Positions 20,401 to 29,028 of a stretch of DNA of 33,083 nucleotides are shown piece by piece. Every line of letters begins with the position of its first letter. The first letter of the stretch is position 1. The notes under the pieces are model-generated. The model saw only the letters and a program-made list of their open reading frames with translations, was not told the DNA's origin and made no database searches. The stretch is from a virus. Location: positions 1 through 33,083 of the IMG/VR virus record IMGVR_UViG_3300025809_000065; one strand, given 5' to 3'. The position numbers and the translations under genes were made by a program.

Positions 20401-21154
20401 CTCTAACTTGTAGCACTCCGTAGTCAATGTCATTAGTTCTGTCTACTTTACGTATCTCAGCAAAGATAGTAGTACCTGCGTGAATCTCTACAGGGTGATC
20501 AAAGAACCACTCTATTAAGTCTCCTGCAAATCTCTTCTCCGTAGTGCCTAGTATCTGCTTATATACTTGTATGTCATTAATAGATAATTTATATTCTAAA
20601 GACACTCCTACCTCTACATTCTCTGCTAGTGTTGTAGTAATACCTAATCCTGCTATATTTACAGCAAAATAGTTAGGACCTGTATAGCCTATAGAAGTTA
20701 AAGCGTCAGGGCTTCCACCTAAAGGTAAAGAGAACATATCTGTATATACTCTACCGCTAGGAGGAATAAAACCATCAGCTCCTTGATTAGCTACTAAGCT
20801 TTGATCTTTTAGTCCACCCCACATAGGGTAAAAGTTTGTATCATTACCTAAGTTAGTAAAGAATATGTTTTCAGCTCCTGAAGACATCTTATGTTGCTCG
20901 CCTAAGAATAGTGAGTTAAGAGTAGTCTCTATAGCTCTGTCACCTATTAATTGGTCCTGTTCAGGGTCATATTCAAAGTGACTTAGTGTTTCTATTTCTT
21001 TATCTGTAATGGTTCTACCAGATACGTAATCTGTAGAATCGTTTTGACTATCCCTACTTGAGTCTATGCTATTTAGTATGCTGTTTGACTCTATATCGTT
21101 AAATGGATGCTGACTATCGTCAGACGTACCTCCTGTGTTTCTAATTATAGGCAT
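17483..21154 (-). CDS. Large tail fibre / spike with LamG domain
   Basis: A 1223-residue modular protein. The N-terminal 380 residues are a virion-attachment region without a recognised family (LSHFEYDPEQDQLIGDRAIE; MWGGLKDQSLVANQGADGF). Residues about 385-515 hold four beta repeats of about 33 residues (SGSLSGSDLTLTMADASTVT and relatives). Residues 530-880 form two related lectin-like segments (DWNVNTNATYYFDN). Residues about 885-975 are an Ig-like putative domain (PSWMTLNQDSGILSGTAP). Residues about 985-1180 are a LamG/concanavalin sandwich (AWTISMWVKPNNNTSNQTLM; WQHVMITFDGG; FNIYIDGVLKS). It probably recognises host surface glycans. It starts 4 nt after the protease gene and belongs to the same late unit (21.76 kb start). 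Confidence 0.75.
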   Translation of the reverse strand: MPIIRNTGGTSDDSQHPFNDIESNSILNSIDSSRDSQNDSTDYVSGRTITDKEIETLSHFEYDPEQDQLIGDRAIETTLNSLFLGEQHKMSSGAENIFFTNLGNDTNFYPMWGGLKDQSLVANQGADGFIPPSGRVYTDMFSLPLGGSPDALTSIGYTGPNYFAVNIAGLGITTTLAENVEVGVSLEYKLSINDIQVYKQILGTTEKRFAGDLIEWFFDHPVEIHAGTTIFAEIRKVDRTNDIDYGVLQVRAGDDGTGRYQAIVHNRLFEDKDLELISPYLKYKVMDFGLDSTGSTILLRDLSLGADSLLVPHAVNTLEAIANGTEIQIKIKGGAKVIVESLPVNAVSINGSFVNSVLNQAVVQLNAIFTNTAGFASDDTFVNSFTLSGNNLTLGLNDGVSYTVDVTTLGVDENNFVSSGSLSGSDLTLTMADASTVTVDVTGLSLDEDTTVSSGVVSGTDIVLTMSDGSTVTVDASTLGGSGSSGNPVVSGSVIGTDLVLVLDDASTVTIDASNMINGSSGLATSSGWFISYGTNSNEPVETSTNDSTINQQLPFYFGQALEQGSEFKWNFQSNGGSNLILGIWDGAESPIAYNGGANTASNWGTNFTYAGGFTAGSNSTLLTTNSGSKYVVSNGDAMGIRFGNDGHLTLIDYSGTNEVAVAKTTIALSVSSFNMQMYTWANGVLPNGIINNVDYIWDIVHDFANTEAGIINGILDHTVIKSAISIEKGEKLMFMLDEVGQGDYFGTNYTAAASGVVTAEEQLDNQFSYATNEALDFEFNGVSDWNVNTNATYYFDNGAGVVGYRKGGASTIQGMFSMRFNDDGKLTIYSEDNNEKVATAKADPAIGSSVNLYFGVRGNRAYYSIPVISKQSINGGSQPDVNFVPTVANQTATVTEGNVLNFQIVSSDNIVNQFAEVDAPSWMTLNQDSGILSGTAPAFLGTAADTIVVNCKAGNAIGGTVDFTVTVTVAQVAYTNNKSLNFNGSTSYLQGNPVNMTALERATNGDGNAWTISMWVKPNNNTSNQTLMVYGAGDDYNGGAITIKQSGGTSLVLNYGTVYDNIILVAGNSFVASTWQHVMITFDGGTTGVDPNLSSDYYSRFNIYIDGVLKSNIGVASNSGYDGAISGANPSDNIFRIGRASNVHNNYFGGNINQIAIWDTNQDTNVSTIYNSGATQDLSLLSTAPTHYYEIETSVTTITDIEGNADLTGYNFVSANLVNNTP
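19640..19990 (-). repeat. Four degenerate beta-repeats inside the fibre gene
   Basis: Four consecutive segments of about 33 codons encode variants of SG-x(3)-G-[ST]-D-[LI]-x-L-[TV]-x(2)-D-[GA]-[SV]-[TS]-x-T-[VI]-D. Such repeats form the elongated shaft of many marine phage fibres. They are similar at the nucleotide level as well, so copy number could change by recombination. Confidence 0.6.
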
Positions 21155-21158
21155 TTTG

Positions 21159-21764
21159 TTATTGTTTTAGGATTAAGTTCTTAATTATATCTATTGCTTT
21201 CTGAGCAGCTAGCTCTTCAGTGTCTTCTTCTTTATTTGATTTATCTAACTTATCTGTGAAGAACCCCTCTATACTAAAGCCTTTTACACGATTAGTCTTA
21301 ACAAACTCTTCCCATATCTCATCATTGTTTACTTTAACGGATACCATCCAAGTTCCTAAAGGCATATTTAAGCCATACTTTCTAGATTTGTCTTGTACTT
21401 CGTCTTCTACAATCCAAGACTCCACTACAGATAATCCACCAATCTCTACTTCATGTTCAAGTGTAGCGTTATTCTGCTTACCCCTCGATAGAAAAAGCTG
21501 AGATGCTTTTCTTACTGTCTCACTAGAGAATTTAATAAAGTATTCTCCTTCAGAGTTTCTTCTGTATATCTCTTTGTTAGGTATAAGAGCAGCACCCATA
21601 AGGATTCTACGCTCTTGATTAACCTCAGTCAATTTAACTTCTGCTGCCTTTAAAGCAATGAAGTCTTCCTCTATAGCTGGGTTCTCAACGATTGAGATAG
21701 CTTCTATGCCACCAAAATCGCTTTCCTCATCTATAAATAATTCGTATGTCTCTAAGTTTTCCAT
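21159..21764 (-). CDS. XkdF-like prohead maturation protease
   Basis: A 201-residue protein starting MENLETYELFIDEESDFGGI. The segment 79-167 fits the XkdF-like serine protease pattern: FSSETVRKASQLFLSRGKQN, then LEHEVEIGGLSVVESWIVED with His104, GLNMPLGTWMVSVKV, and KGFSIEGFF with Ser164. His and Ser are the probable catalytic pair; capsid proteases of this kind cleave scaffold and capsid N-termini inside the prohead. It heads a late unit behind CGTTATAA (21769-21776) with a 12-nt leaderless spacing, and is followed by the fibre, the Cys-rich protein, scaffold and capsid genes. Confidence 0.8.
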   Translation of the reverse strand: MENLETYELFIDEESDFGGIEAISIVENPAIEEDFIALKAAEVKLTEVNQERRILMGAALIPNKEIYRRNSEGEYFIKFSSETVRKASQLFLSRGKQNNATLEHEVEIGGLSVVESWIVEDEVQDKSRKYGLNMPLGTWMVSVKVNNDEIWEEFVKTNRVKGFSIEGFFTDKLDKSNKEEDTEELAAQKAIDIIKNLILKQ

Positions 21765-21768
21765 AGTA

Positions 21769-21776
21769 TTATAACG
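21769..21776 (-). promoter_or_regulatory. Late -10-like motif CGTTATAA before the protease gene
   Basis: CGTTATAA on the minus strand fills the 31-bp gap between tape measure and protease genes. The ATG lies 12 nt after the C, identical to two other late starts. I find no convincing AAC box at 15-16 nt upstream (AAATA instead), so it is weaker than the others. Confidence 0.5.
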
Positions 21777-21795
21777 TGTTTATTTTTTGTTATAT

Positions 21796-24207
21796 TTAAT
21801 CTCCTAAAGATGCTGTAGTTTTAATTACATTATCTAATTGTTGCTGTGATGTCATTTGAGATGAAACTACATAAGCCTGAACAGGCTCGTTGAATTTAGA
21901 ACCAACTCCTTGTGCTAATTGATTAACTCCAGTGGATCCAACTAAGTTAAAGTCAAACTCTCTTGAAGGTGCACCTGCGCCACCTCTAGGAGCAGCGCCA
22001 CCACCTCCTCCGCCTCCACTAGAACCTCCCATAGAGGATTGCCCTATAGCAGATGCAGCAATAGCGGCAATAGATATACCAGCTCCAATCTTATTCTTAG
22101 TTACTCTGGTTGCACCTGTAGCTTGTATTCCAGCAGCAGAAGCAAAAGAAGCTTTACCAGCAGCTATTAAACCAGCACCCATAGGATTACCTCCAGCTAA
22201 CATAACAGCACCTTTAGATGCAGCAGCCATACCAGTTGCAGTAGCCTCCTGAGACGCTGCGTTAGTTGCAGCCATTATACTTGCGTTGGCAGATTGAGTA
22301 TTCACTACTACATTTGCAATAGCAGCACCCTTCTCTAGTACTAATGCAGCCATAGCCATTGCTTTATTTTCTTGAGCAAAACCCTTCATTATACTGCCGA
22401 CTCCAGATACCCAAGAGATGTATTCTAAGTTTATGTTTTTCTTAGCATCTATCTTATCTCTTTCTATTTGTAGTTCAAATTGCATTTGCTCCATTAACCA
22501 GCTATTTCTATCAGCTTGTATTAGTTGCTCAATTTCTAGTAGTTCGTAACCTTGTCTGTCTAATCTTATTTTCTTCTGTTCTAAGTCAGCCTCAAAGTTT
22601 TCTTGTTCAGCCTCTCTACGTGCTAATGCAGCTTCCTGTTGTCTTTCTATATCTTCAGCACCTACTAATGATTGAGGTTTGTTTAACATACCAGCTCCAG
22701 TTCCGTCAGTAAATGCAGCCATCATAGCTTCATTGTCAGAAGCCATTTGTAGTCTATTGTTTATCATGTCAGCGTTAAACTTACGCATAAGCTCTAATTG
22801 AAATACTTGCCTTTGTGTTGTATGAAGTATAGTTAAAGCAGTTACACCTTCTTGATACTCTGTTTCCGCTTGCATTTCAGAATCCCTAAATACACTTTTA
22901 GCATCAGCAATCTGAGCATCTGTTCTCTTACCTTTAAGGTAATCCTCTAGTCTTAATTTTTGCTTCTCTATAAAGCTAGTTTTTCTCCTTAGTAAATCTT
23001 GATTAGCGTACTTCTGTTTAATATTTAACTGCTCTCTTTCATTCTCTTCAGCCATTAAAGCTTGCTTTCTATTGGTATCTAATATGAATTTTTCTAAATC
23101 TAATAGCTGTTGTTTAAATATTGCGTTAGATGCACCTCTTCCTCCACCTCTTTTTCTATCGTTAAATATATCCTTTACATCTGGTATTTTATCTACAAGC
23201 TTATCTATAGTTAACCTTATTTCAGCTTGATCTTCAAGAGCTTCATTGAGTTCAGTTGTAGTGGATACTAAGGCTCTTTCACTAGCTCTAAGTTTATCAT
23301 AACTCCTTTGTTGGTCATCAGCAGCACTAACACTTTTAGCGGTTGTCTGACTGTTTATACTAGCTCTCTTGTTCTCAACCTCAAGCCTTTTAATATCTAT
23401 CTCTAACTGAATTTCGTCAGATTTTATTTGAAGCAGTGCTAGTTTAGCGAACTCATCCTCAATTAACTTCTGTATAGCTTGAGCCTTAGCTAAGTCTTCT
23501 AGGGCTTGTATTTTCCTGTCTATAGCCTCTACACTTTCATCTGTTATCTTACCATTCTCACCTATAACTATGTTTAAATCCTTATATTCAGAGTTTGCAC
23601 GATTAACAGCTCTCTCAGTCTCTTTAAGACTCATTGTGTTAAGTTCGTTAGCTCTAGCGAGTATCTTTAAGTTTGACGCTGCCTTAGCTGCCGAATCGCT
23701 TATACTGTTAGTAGATTTCTCTGCTTTCTTAGTTGAACCAGCAAATGCATCCATTAAAGCAATAGCTGTTTGCACGGCTAACAATATACCTAAAGGACCT
23801 CTTAATACGGTCCACATACCTTTTAAAGCACCAACGAATCCCCCAGCGTTACGAGCTGATAAAGCGAACATAGAAGCTAACTGAGACAAGTTGTTTGCCA
23901 CACCCCTAATACCGTAAGGTGCATCAGATATAGCTCTACCAAGTTCTAATACAGAAGCTGTTGCGGTACCAGAAGCAGCAGTAGTACCGCTAATAGCAGT
24001 ACCTAACTTTTGATATGAAGCGGCTGTAGCTTGTATTTGACCACCAGAAGTCATTTTACTAACTGTAGTGTTAAGTTGCTTAGCAGCTTGTTCAGCTTGT
24101 TTAGCTGTAAGGGTAATTTTCTCAAATCCCTTCTCCATAGTCTTTAAGCTGATTTGACCAGTCTTAGAGTCTACTTGAATCTTAATTTTTACTGTTTGCT
24201 CTGCCAT
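21796..24207 (-). CDS. Tape measure protein
   Basis: An 803-residue protein. The N-terminal 140 residues contain ALDxx-type helices (MSGGQIQATAASY-like part and ELGRAISDAPYGIRGVANNL) and a hydrophobic segment at about 135-155 (GPLGILLAVQTAIALMDAF). Residues 160-560 are long charged coiled coils (KSTNSISDSAAKAASNLKIL, EQENFEADLEQKKIRLDRQ). The C-terminal 200 residues are Ala/Gly-rich with a small hydrophobic domain (GAVMLAGGNPMGAGLIAAG) and a poly-Gly stretch. This is the usual design for a phage tape measure, which sets tail length and may help DNA pass the membrane. It overlaps the 46-residue gene upstream by one base. Confidence 0.85.
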   Translation of the reverse strand: MAEQTVKIKIQVDSKTGQISLKTMEKGFEKITLTAKQAEQAAKQLNTTVSKMTSGGQIQATAASYQKLGTAISGTTAASGTATASVLELGRAISDAPYGIRGVANNLSQLASMFALSARNAGGFVGALKGMWTVLRGPLGILLAVQTAIALMDAFAGSTKKAEKSTNSISDSAAKAASNLKILARANELNTMSLKETERAVNRANSEYKDLNIVIGENGKITDESVEAIDRKIQALEDLAKAQAIQKLIEDEFAKLALLQIKSDEIQLEIDIKRLEVENKRASINSQTTAKSVSAADDQQRSYDKLRASERALVSTTTELNEALEDQAEIRLTIDKLVDKIPDVKDIFNDRKRGGGRGASNAIFKQQLLDLEKFILDTNRKQALMAEENEREQLNIKQKYANQDLLRRKTSFIEKQKLRLEDYLKGKRTDAQIADAKSVFRDSEMQAETEYQEGVTALTILHTTQRQVFQLELMRKFNADMINNRLQMASDNEAMMAAFTDGTGAGMLNKPQSLVGAEDIERQQEAALARREAEQENFEADLEQKKIRLDRQGYELLEIEQLIQADRNSWLMEQMQFELQIERDKIDAKKNINLEYISWVSGVGSIMKGFAQENKAMAMAALVLEKGAAIANVVVNTQSANASIMAATNAASQEATATGMAAASKGAVMLAGGNPMGAGLIAAGKASFASAAGIQATGATRVTKNKIGAGISIAAIAASAIGQSSMGGSSGGGGGGGAAPRGGAGAPSREFDFNLVGSTGVNQLAQGVGSKFNEPVQAYVVSSQMTSQQQLDNVIKTTASLGD

Positions 24208-24347
24208 TATCTTCTTTTAGTTACATTCTTAAATTCACTCCAGTTCTGTGGAGTCTTATACTTTCCTTTTGCTATGTTAATATCCTCATCTCCGACATTA
24301 AATTCATCGGAGTTGAGTATATCTATTAATTGTTTTAATCCTTCCAT
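24207..24347 (-). CDS. Small acidic protein, 46 residues, directly before the tape measure
   Basis: ATG at 24347 one base after the stop of the large tail gene; TAA overlaps the tape-measure ATG (TAATG). The product starts MEGLKQLIDILNSDEFNVGD and ends with a basic part PQNWSEFKNVTKRR. Position immediately before the tape measure is where tail-assembly chaperones of siphophages usually lie; this one is too short for a typical G/GT pair and I see no slippery site. It may be a reduced chaperone or an unrelated small gene. Tight packing on both sides supports it as real. Confidence 0.65.
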   Translation of the reverse strand: MEGLKQLIDILNSDEFNVGDEDINIAKGKYKTPQNWSEFKNVTKRR

Positions 24348-24348
24348 A

Positions 24349-27300
24349 TTAAACAGTTATTTCTATTATATTACTATCTTCTGACTCTAGAAATGTAGTA
24401 TTGTCATAGTACTTAGCTTTCCTAGCTGTTATGTCGTAAATGCCAGCTCCTAGCTCGGAATCTGCTAAAAACGCTCTACCATCATTGAAGTCCATTTGAT
24501 AAACACCCTCTACATATAACTTATATACGGCATCATTGTTTGGCGTTGGGTCATATACTCTAAATAAATTACCATTAGAGAACGATCCACCTAATATTAA
24601 TTCAGGTTCATTCAAGTTTATATTAGAGTAAGCGATGTCATTCATTAACTCCATCTTAGACTCACCAGTTGTTATATTAAGCTTTAATGAGTTTATTCTG
24701 TACTTTCTTCCTTTGATTATAACGACATCCTCTAGTTTCAATTTCATTACAATTCTCACAGGTAGATAGGCGGATATATCTATAAGTCTAGATTGTTTGT
24801 CGTATATACCTAGTAAGTAGTTTTTATGGTAGTTTTGAAATAATGAGTTCTCATTAGTTCCAGCTCCCTCCCATACATACCATTCATCAAACTCACTACC
24901 AAAGTTAAGTGATTGTAAGTTGCCTCTTAACGAATTAGAAGGTCTAAAGTACCTTGTTATATTAGTGTGAGATGATGTGACTAAATCACCATTTCTATCA
25001 TATACACTACCATCAAAGTCTATCTTAGCGTCAGCCCCAGATGAATCTGTAGTTCCGTATATATCTTCAATTATTGGGTAGAATAATAAAGGCTTACCTA
25101 ATACAGGGTTTTCGTCTTTACTAGCCATCCATCCCCATTGAATATCCATTACAGTAGTTTCATCTGATTGGTCTGTCATTCTCTCATACATAACTTTTTC
25201 AAAGTTAGCCTTGACATTGTATTTACCTCCATCAAACGCTATAGGTGCATTTAAGTCTCTACTTAAGTTATTCATTAGTTCTGATCCGAATGTGTCTGCT
25301 GTTCTTTCATTTTGCTTTATAGCAGCTAGAGTTTTGTGTGGTGCAAACTCATATTCTACAGATGAAAATATATTATTTCTTTTAACTATTAAATCACTTG
25401 TATCAACGAATTCAGTTATATCAACCTCACTACCACCTAGATAAAACGCATCTAATGGTCTTACTCTTATTTGACCAGAGTACCTAGATACTTCTGTTTT
25501 AGGAACTAAGTAAGCTGTAAGATTAAACATCTTAAATATAGATGTTAAAAAATCCAATACCTTCATGTTAGGTAATTGAGCTTGTATACCAACTCCACTT
25601 CCAGATAGTGTTTGTGCATTTTCACCATCATACTCATATAGAGTAGGGTCTGTGTATATTACAGGCGTCCAAGGGTTTGTTATATCTGGATTAACTACCT
25701 GAGCTGTATTAGCTTTTACTTTAGTTAAAAAGAAGTTCTTTATACTGTATTCAGATATACCAGATTGAGTTGTAATCTTAATTCTAGGCTTAACGTACAT
25801 GTAGTTTGCGTATGAGTTAGCTCCAGAGCCTTGAGTACCAACATTGAATACATGAGATACAGAAGTGTCTCCTCCACCTATGAAATAGTAATTATTAGAG
25901 CTGTTTGAACCAGAGCTAAAATCTATTATCTCAACAATATACTCTCCAGCACCAACAACATCTACGTCAAAATCTATTTGATAAGAGTAAGATACAGGGT
26001 TAGAGTAACCTCCTTGAAGGTTTCTACCTGTGTCAACTATACTTAAGTAATCTAAATCCCATCCGTTAGTGTCTTGATTAGAGCTTGCTCCGCTTTCACC
26101 TCTCCACTCGTATTGGTCTGAAACTATAGCAGTTCCGTTATCAGGCATTATAGCTAATTCACTTAATGTAAATGAATCTGAGGATGACTCTAGTTGTTTA
26201 CTAATACCACCTCTTTCTCTATGCATAAACAAGCATAATTCACTGTATGCAGTGTTGTTTTCATTAAAGAAGTCATCGCTAAATACTATACCGTATTTTT
26301 GCTCTATAGCCTTTATTACGTGCTTTATTTTAACAGCTAACTTTAAATCCTTATAATAAATACCTTTTTTTGTCTGAGTAGAACCCCATTTTACGTTACG
26401 ACTATCAACTCTATCTTTTACCTGAGGTAAATCTGCTGAGTCATAAAAATAATGTGAGTCACAGCTAATGAATGGTATAAATACGTCTGGAGTCTTCTCA
26501 GTGTAGTCTGGAGCAGCACTTAAATCATAGTTATCATCAAACTCAAGTCCGTTTTCAACTAGTTGTTGAACAGAAGTAGCTGAGTATTCTAAGTTTAAGG
26601 CGTCTAGAATCGTGTTTTCTAAGTCAGGTAGTATATCATCACCAATTAAATCTTTAAGTGTAACTGTGCTACCGTAAAACACTATAGAGTAGCTGTAAGG
26701 TACCCCATTCCTAATTGAAGATGATGTTAAACTAATTCTACCATGCTTATAGTCAGCTCCACCAATTCTTATTACTGCTTCATGTTTTAATCTGTGGTCG
26801 TAACCACTTATAACATCTGCATTATAGAAGTGAGAGAATAATTCGTTGTTTTTAGGTGATGCTGGAACTGTAAACTGTTGAGAGTATTCGGTAAAAACCT
26901 TGCCTATATCTCTAGCGTCTTTTATTTTATCCACTATATTTATATCCTCAAAGTCAAATAGGTCTAAACTAACTTGAGTTGTGTATGTAGTTGCGTCAAC
27001 TCTTTCAAATAAGTCTAATTGATCTATAGATAGTTCATAAGAAGTGTTAGATGCACCTCTTGTTACCGTACTCCCTTCTGTTTTTATATAGCTTGTTAGA
27101 TAGCTTCCTGCTTCCATTTGAGCACCCCAAACAGAAACGTCTGCGTAACTTGAGTTATTTCCAGCCCTTAAAGATAATTGCAACCTATCATTTGTACTTT
27201 CGCTATATTCAAATCTTTGCCATTCTGGCGTTACTGTTACATTATTATTAAAACCTACTTCGTCTATGCTTATCAAATAATTTTGAGATGTATTTGATTT

Positions 27301-29028
27301 CATATAAACGCTCGAAATTCCTTGACCTGCATTAGAAACAATTTGCCTTATTACACTGTAATCGCTACTTCCTATTCCTATACCTTGATTAAAAACGATC
27401 CTATCCGCATTTTGTTCACCGATTGGAGATAAACTATAATTTGCAGTAACAATGGGGTTTATTCCTGTTCCTGCTGATATCTTACTCCAAGCTGCATTTG
27501 TTAAATCTTCACTATATAGTAAATTATTTGTTCTTTGAGGTTCTGATGTAGAATTTATGAATATTCCACCTGTATTTGCATTAGTAGTAAAAGGTATTGA
27601 TAGGTTATTAGTTCCCTCTGTTAATGTATGAATTACATTTAAACCACCTGTTCCGTCACTTGTATCAGATATTCTTATAGTATTACCTGATTGACTAACG
27701 TATTCAGAAGAAGCTACTGTTGAGCTTGTGTTTTTAACATAAGGGTTTAATGTATTTCCATCCTCTAATTGAACACCCCATAAATAAAACTCAGAACTAC
27801 CAGCGGCGGTTCTAATGTTGAATGAAGTTGTACCAGTTGAACCTACAAGCCTCCATACAGCAGAAGCTCTATACCATCCGTCTCCAACGCTTTCTATTTT
27901 AGAACTAGAATAGTAACCAGTTACACTTAGAGCTGTTCCAGTATATATATTAAATTCAGCAGTTGAACCGCCCATGTAAAAGGAAACTACAGATCTACTT
28001 ACGTATTTAAAGTATGCTGAATGTGTTTGGTACTCTGAGTTTACAAAATTAGTATTTTGATTAAGTGAAGGTATAGAAATTGCTGCTGTAGCCTTTATTT
28101 TAGAAGCAGAAGCAGTTCCATCTGGAGCTATATGATTCTCTCCATTTACTGAGAATAACGAACGAACCCACTCTGAACCAGAGAAAACTTCGCTTTTATA
28201 AGCTTTATTAGTAACTAGCTTATCCTGAATATATTTTTGGTTAACACGTTCGGAAGCAGTTCCTGTTGAGCTTGCATTTCTAACGTAAGGACTTAATGTA
28301 TTTCCATCCTCTAATTGAAAACCCCACGCCCAAATAGCTGTACCGATAGTTAAGTCTCCAAAGCCAAAGTTAGCACCTCCACTAGTAGTAGGTGTGTGCA
28401 TTGAAGATATTCTATACCATCCGTTACCGACTTTTTCTATGCTAGAAAGACTAATTGTTTGATGCTCAGAAACAACGGTGCCAGTATCTAGATTAAATTT
28501 AGCTCTACCTCCACCAGCAAATCCCCTTAAAGAAACTGTTGATGAAGTGTCTTTCTTAACGTAAACAGATATATATATTGGTTCACCTGCAACTTGATTG
28601 TGTAAATCGTATGTGTAGTTAGATGCGTTAGAGCATAACATTCTATCTGCTGTGGTTGTTCCGTCTGGAGCTACTGAGTTATTAGCTGTTACTGTAGTGT
28701 TGTACTTAGTCCATGTGGTTTGATCGAATTGCTCGCTGTTATAAGCTCTATTAGCAACCAGTTTCTCCTGACCATATTCTAAATTAGCAACCTTTAATGT
28801 GTACTTCTTTGATGGTTGCATATTAAGTGAGTCTTGACTCATAGAAAATTTAGAGCCAGAAATAGATGTAAGGTGAGCTTTACCGTCATCTATAGCTGCA
28901 TGATATTCAAAGTCAAATACAGACTCATCTTCAGTGTCTAATACGTTATCTGACAAAAGGTTAACATCACTTATTGAAGCTGGAATTTCTGTGTCTTTAT
29001 TTACGAATAATTGAACGTCTCTACGCAT
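24349..29028 (-). CDS. Large baseplate/tail-hub protein with three inserted carbohydrate-binding-like modules
   Basis: A 1559-residue protein. Residues 1-92 are a tail-type domain (MRRDVQLFVNKDTEIPASI). Residues about 94-265, 275-445 and 502-660 are three copies of a lectin-like module (NRAYNSEQFDQTTW, NKAYKSEVFSGSEW and NLLYSEDLTNAAW starts; GNGWYRIS-type middle; WG-Q-E ends). From about 665 on, the sequence returns to a tail domain (LDLFDFEDINIVDKIKDARD, FTVPASPKNNELFSHFYNAD, EAVIRIGGADYKHGRISL). This part is shared by Bacteroidota siphophage baseplates as I recall them. The far C-terminus has LRGNLQSLNFGSEF and a beta end. The three modules look inserted between two halves of an original tail protein. 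It is the likely host-contact hub. Confidence 0.68.
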   Translation of the reverse strand: MRRDVQLFVNKDTEIPASISDVNLLSDNVLDTEDESVFDFEYHAAIDDGKAHLTSISGSKFSMSQDSLNMQPSKKYTLKVANLEYGQEKLVANRAYNSEQFDQTTWTKYNTTVTANNSVAPDGTTTADRMLCSNASNYTYDLHNQVAGEPIYISVYVKKDTSSTVSLRGFAGGGRAKFNLDTGTVVSEHQTISLSSIEKVGNGWYRISSMHTPTTSGGANFGFGDLTIGTAIWAWGFQLEDGNTLSPYVRNASSTGTASERVNQKYIQDKLVTNKAYKSEVFSGSEWVRSLFSVNGENHIAPDGTASASKIKATAAISIPSLNQNTNFVNSEYQTHSAYFKYVSRSVVSFYMGGSTAEFNIYTGTALSVTGYYSSSKIESVGDGWYRASAVWRLVGSTGTTSFNIRTAAGSSEFYLWGVQLEDGNTLNPYVKNTSSTVASSEYVSQSGNTIRISDTSDGTGGLNVIHTLTEGTNNLSIPFTTNANTGGIFINSTSEPQRTNNLLYSEDLTNAAWSKISAGTGINPIVTANYSLSPIGEQNADRIVFNQGIGIGSSDYSVIRQIVSNAGQGISSVYMKSNTSQNYLISIDEVGFNNNVTVTPEWQRFEYSESTNDRLQLSLRAGNNSSYADVSVWGAQMEAGSYLTSYIKTEGSTVTRGASNTSYELSIDQLDLFERVDATTYTTQVSLDLFDFEDINIVDKIKDARDIGKVFTEYSQQFTVPASPKNNELFSHFYNADVISGYDHRLKHEAVIRIGGADYKHGRISLTSSSIRNGVPYSYSIVFYGSTVTLKDLIGDDILPDLENTILDALNLEYSATSVQQLVENGLEFDDNYDLSAAPDYTEKTPDVFIPFISCDSHYFYDSADLPQVKDRVDSRNVKWGSTQTKKGIYYKDLKLAVKIKHVIKAIEQKYGIVFSDDFFNENNTAYSELCLFMHRERGGISKQLESSSDSFTLSELAIMPDNGTAIVSDQYEWRGESGASSNQDTNGWDLDYLSIVDTGRNLQGGYSNPVSYSYQIDFDVDVVGAGEYIVEIIDFSSGSNSSNNYYFIGGGDTSVSHVFNVGTQGSGANSYANYMYVKPRIKITTQSGISEYSIKNFFLTKVKANTAQVVNPDITNPWTPVIYTDPTLYEYDGENAQTLSGSGVGIQAQLPNMKVLDFLTSIFKMFNLTAYLVPKTEVSRYSGQIRVRPLDAFYLGGSEVDITEFVDTSDLIVKRNNIFSSVEYEFAPHKTLAAIKQNERTADTFGSELMNNLSRDLNAPIAFDGGKYNVKANFEKVMYERMTDQSDETTVMDIQWGWMASKDENPVLGKPLLFYPIIEDIYGTTDSSGADAKIDFDGSVYDRNGDLVTSSHTNITRYFRPSNSLRGNLQSLNFGSEFDEWYVWEGAGTNENSLFQNYHKNYLLGIYDKQSRLIDISAYLPVRIVMKLKLEDVVIIKGRKYRINSLKLNITTGESKMELMNDIAYSNINLNEPELILGGSFSNGNLFRVYDPTPNNDAVYKLYVEGVYQMDFNDGRAFLADSELGAGIYDITARKAKYYDNTTFLESEDSNIIEITV
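27717..27780 (-). repeat. Copy 2 of a 64-bp direct repeat in the baseplate gene
   Basis: Matches 28263-28326 at 57 of 64 bases by my count. It encodes the end of a lectin-like module (LWGVQLEDGNTLNPYVKNTS). The long identity at third codon positions suggests a fairly recent module duplication or gene conversion. Confidence 0.7.
28263..28326 (-). repeat. Copy 1 of a 64-bp direct repeat in the baseplate gene
   Basis: Partner of 27717-27780, 546 bp apart. It encodes AWGFQLEDGNTLSPYVRNAS at the end of the first module. Confidence 0.7.
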
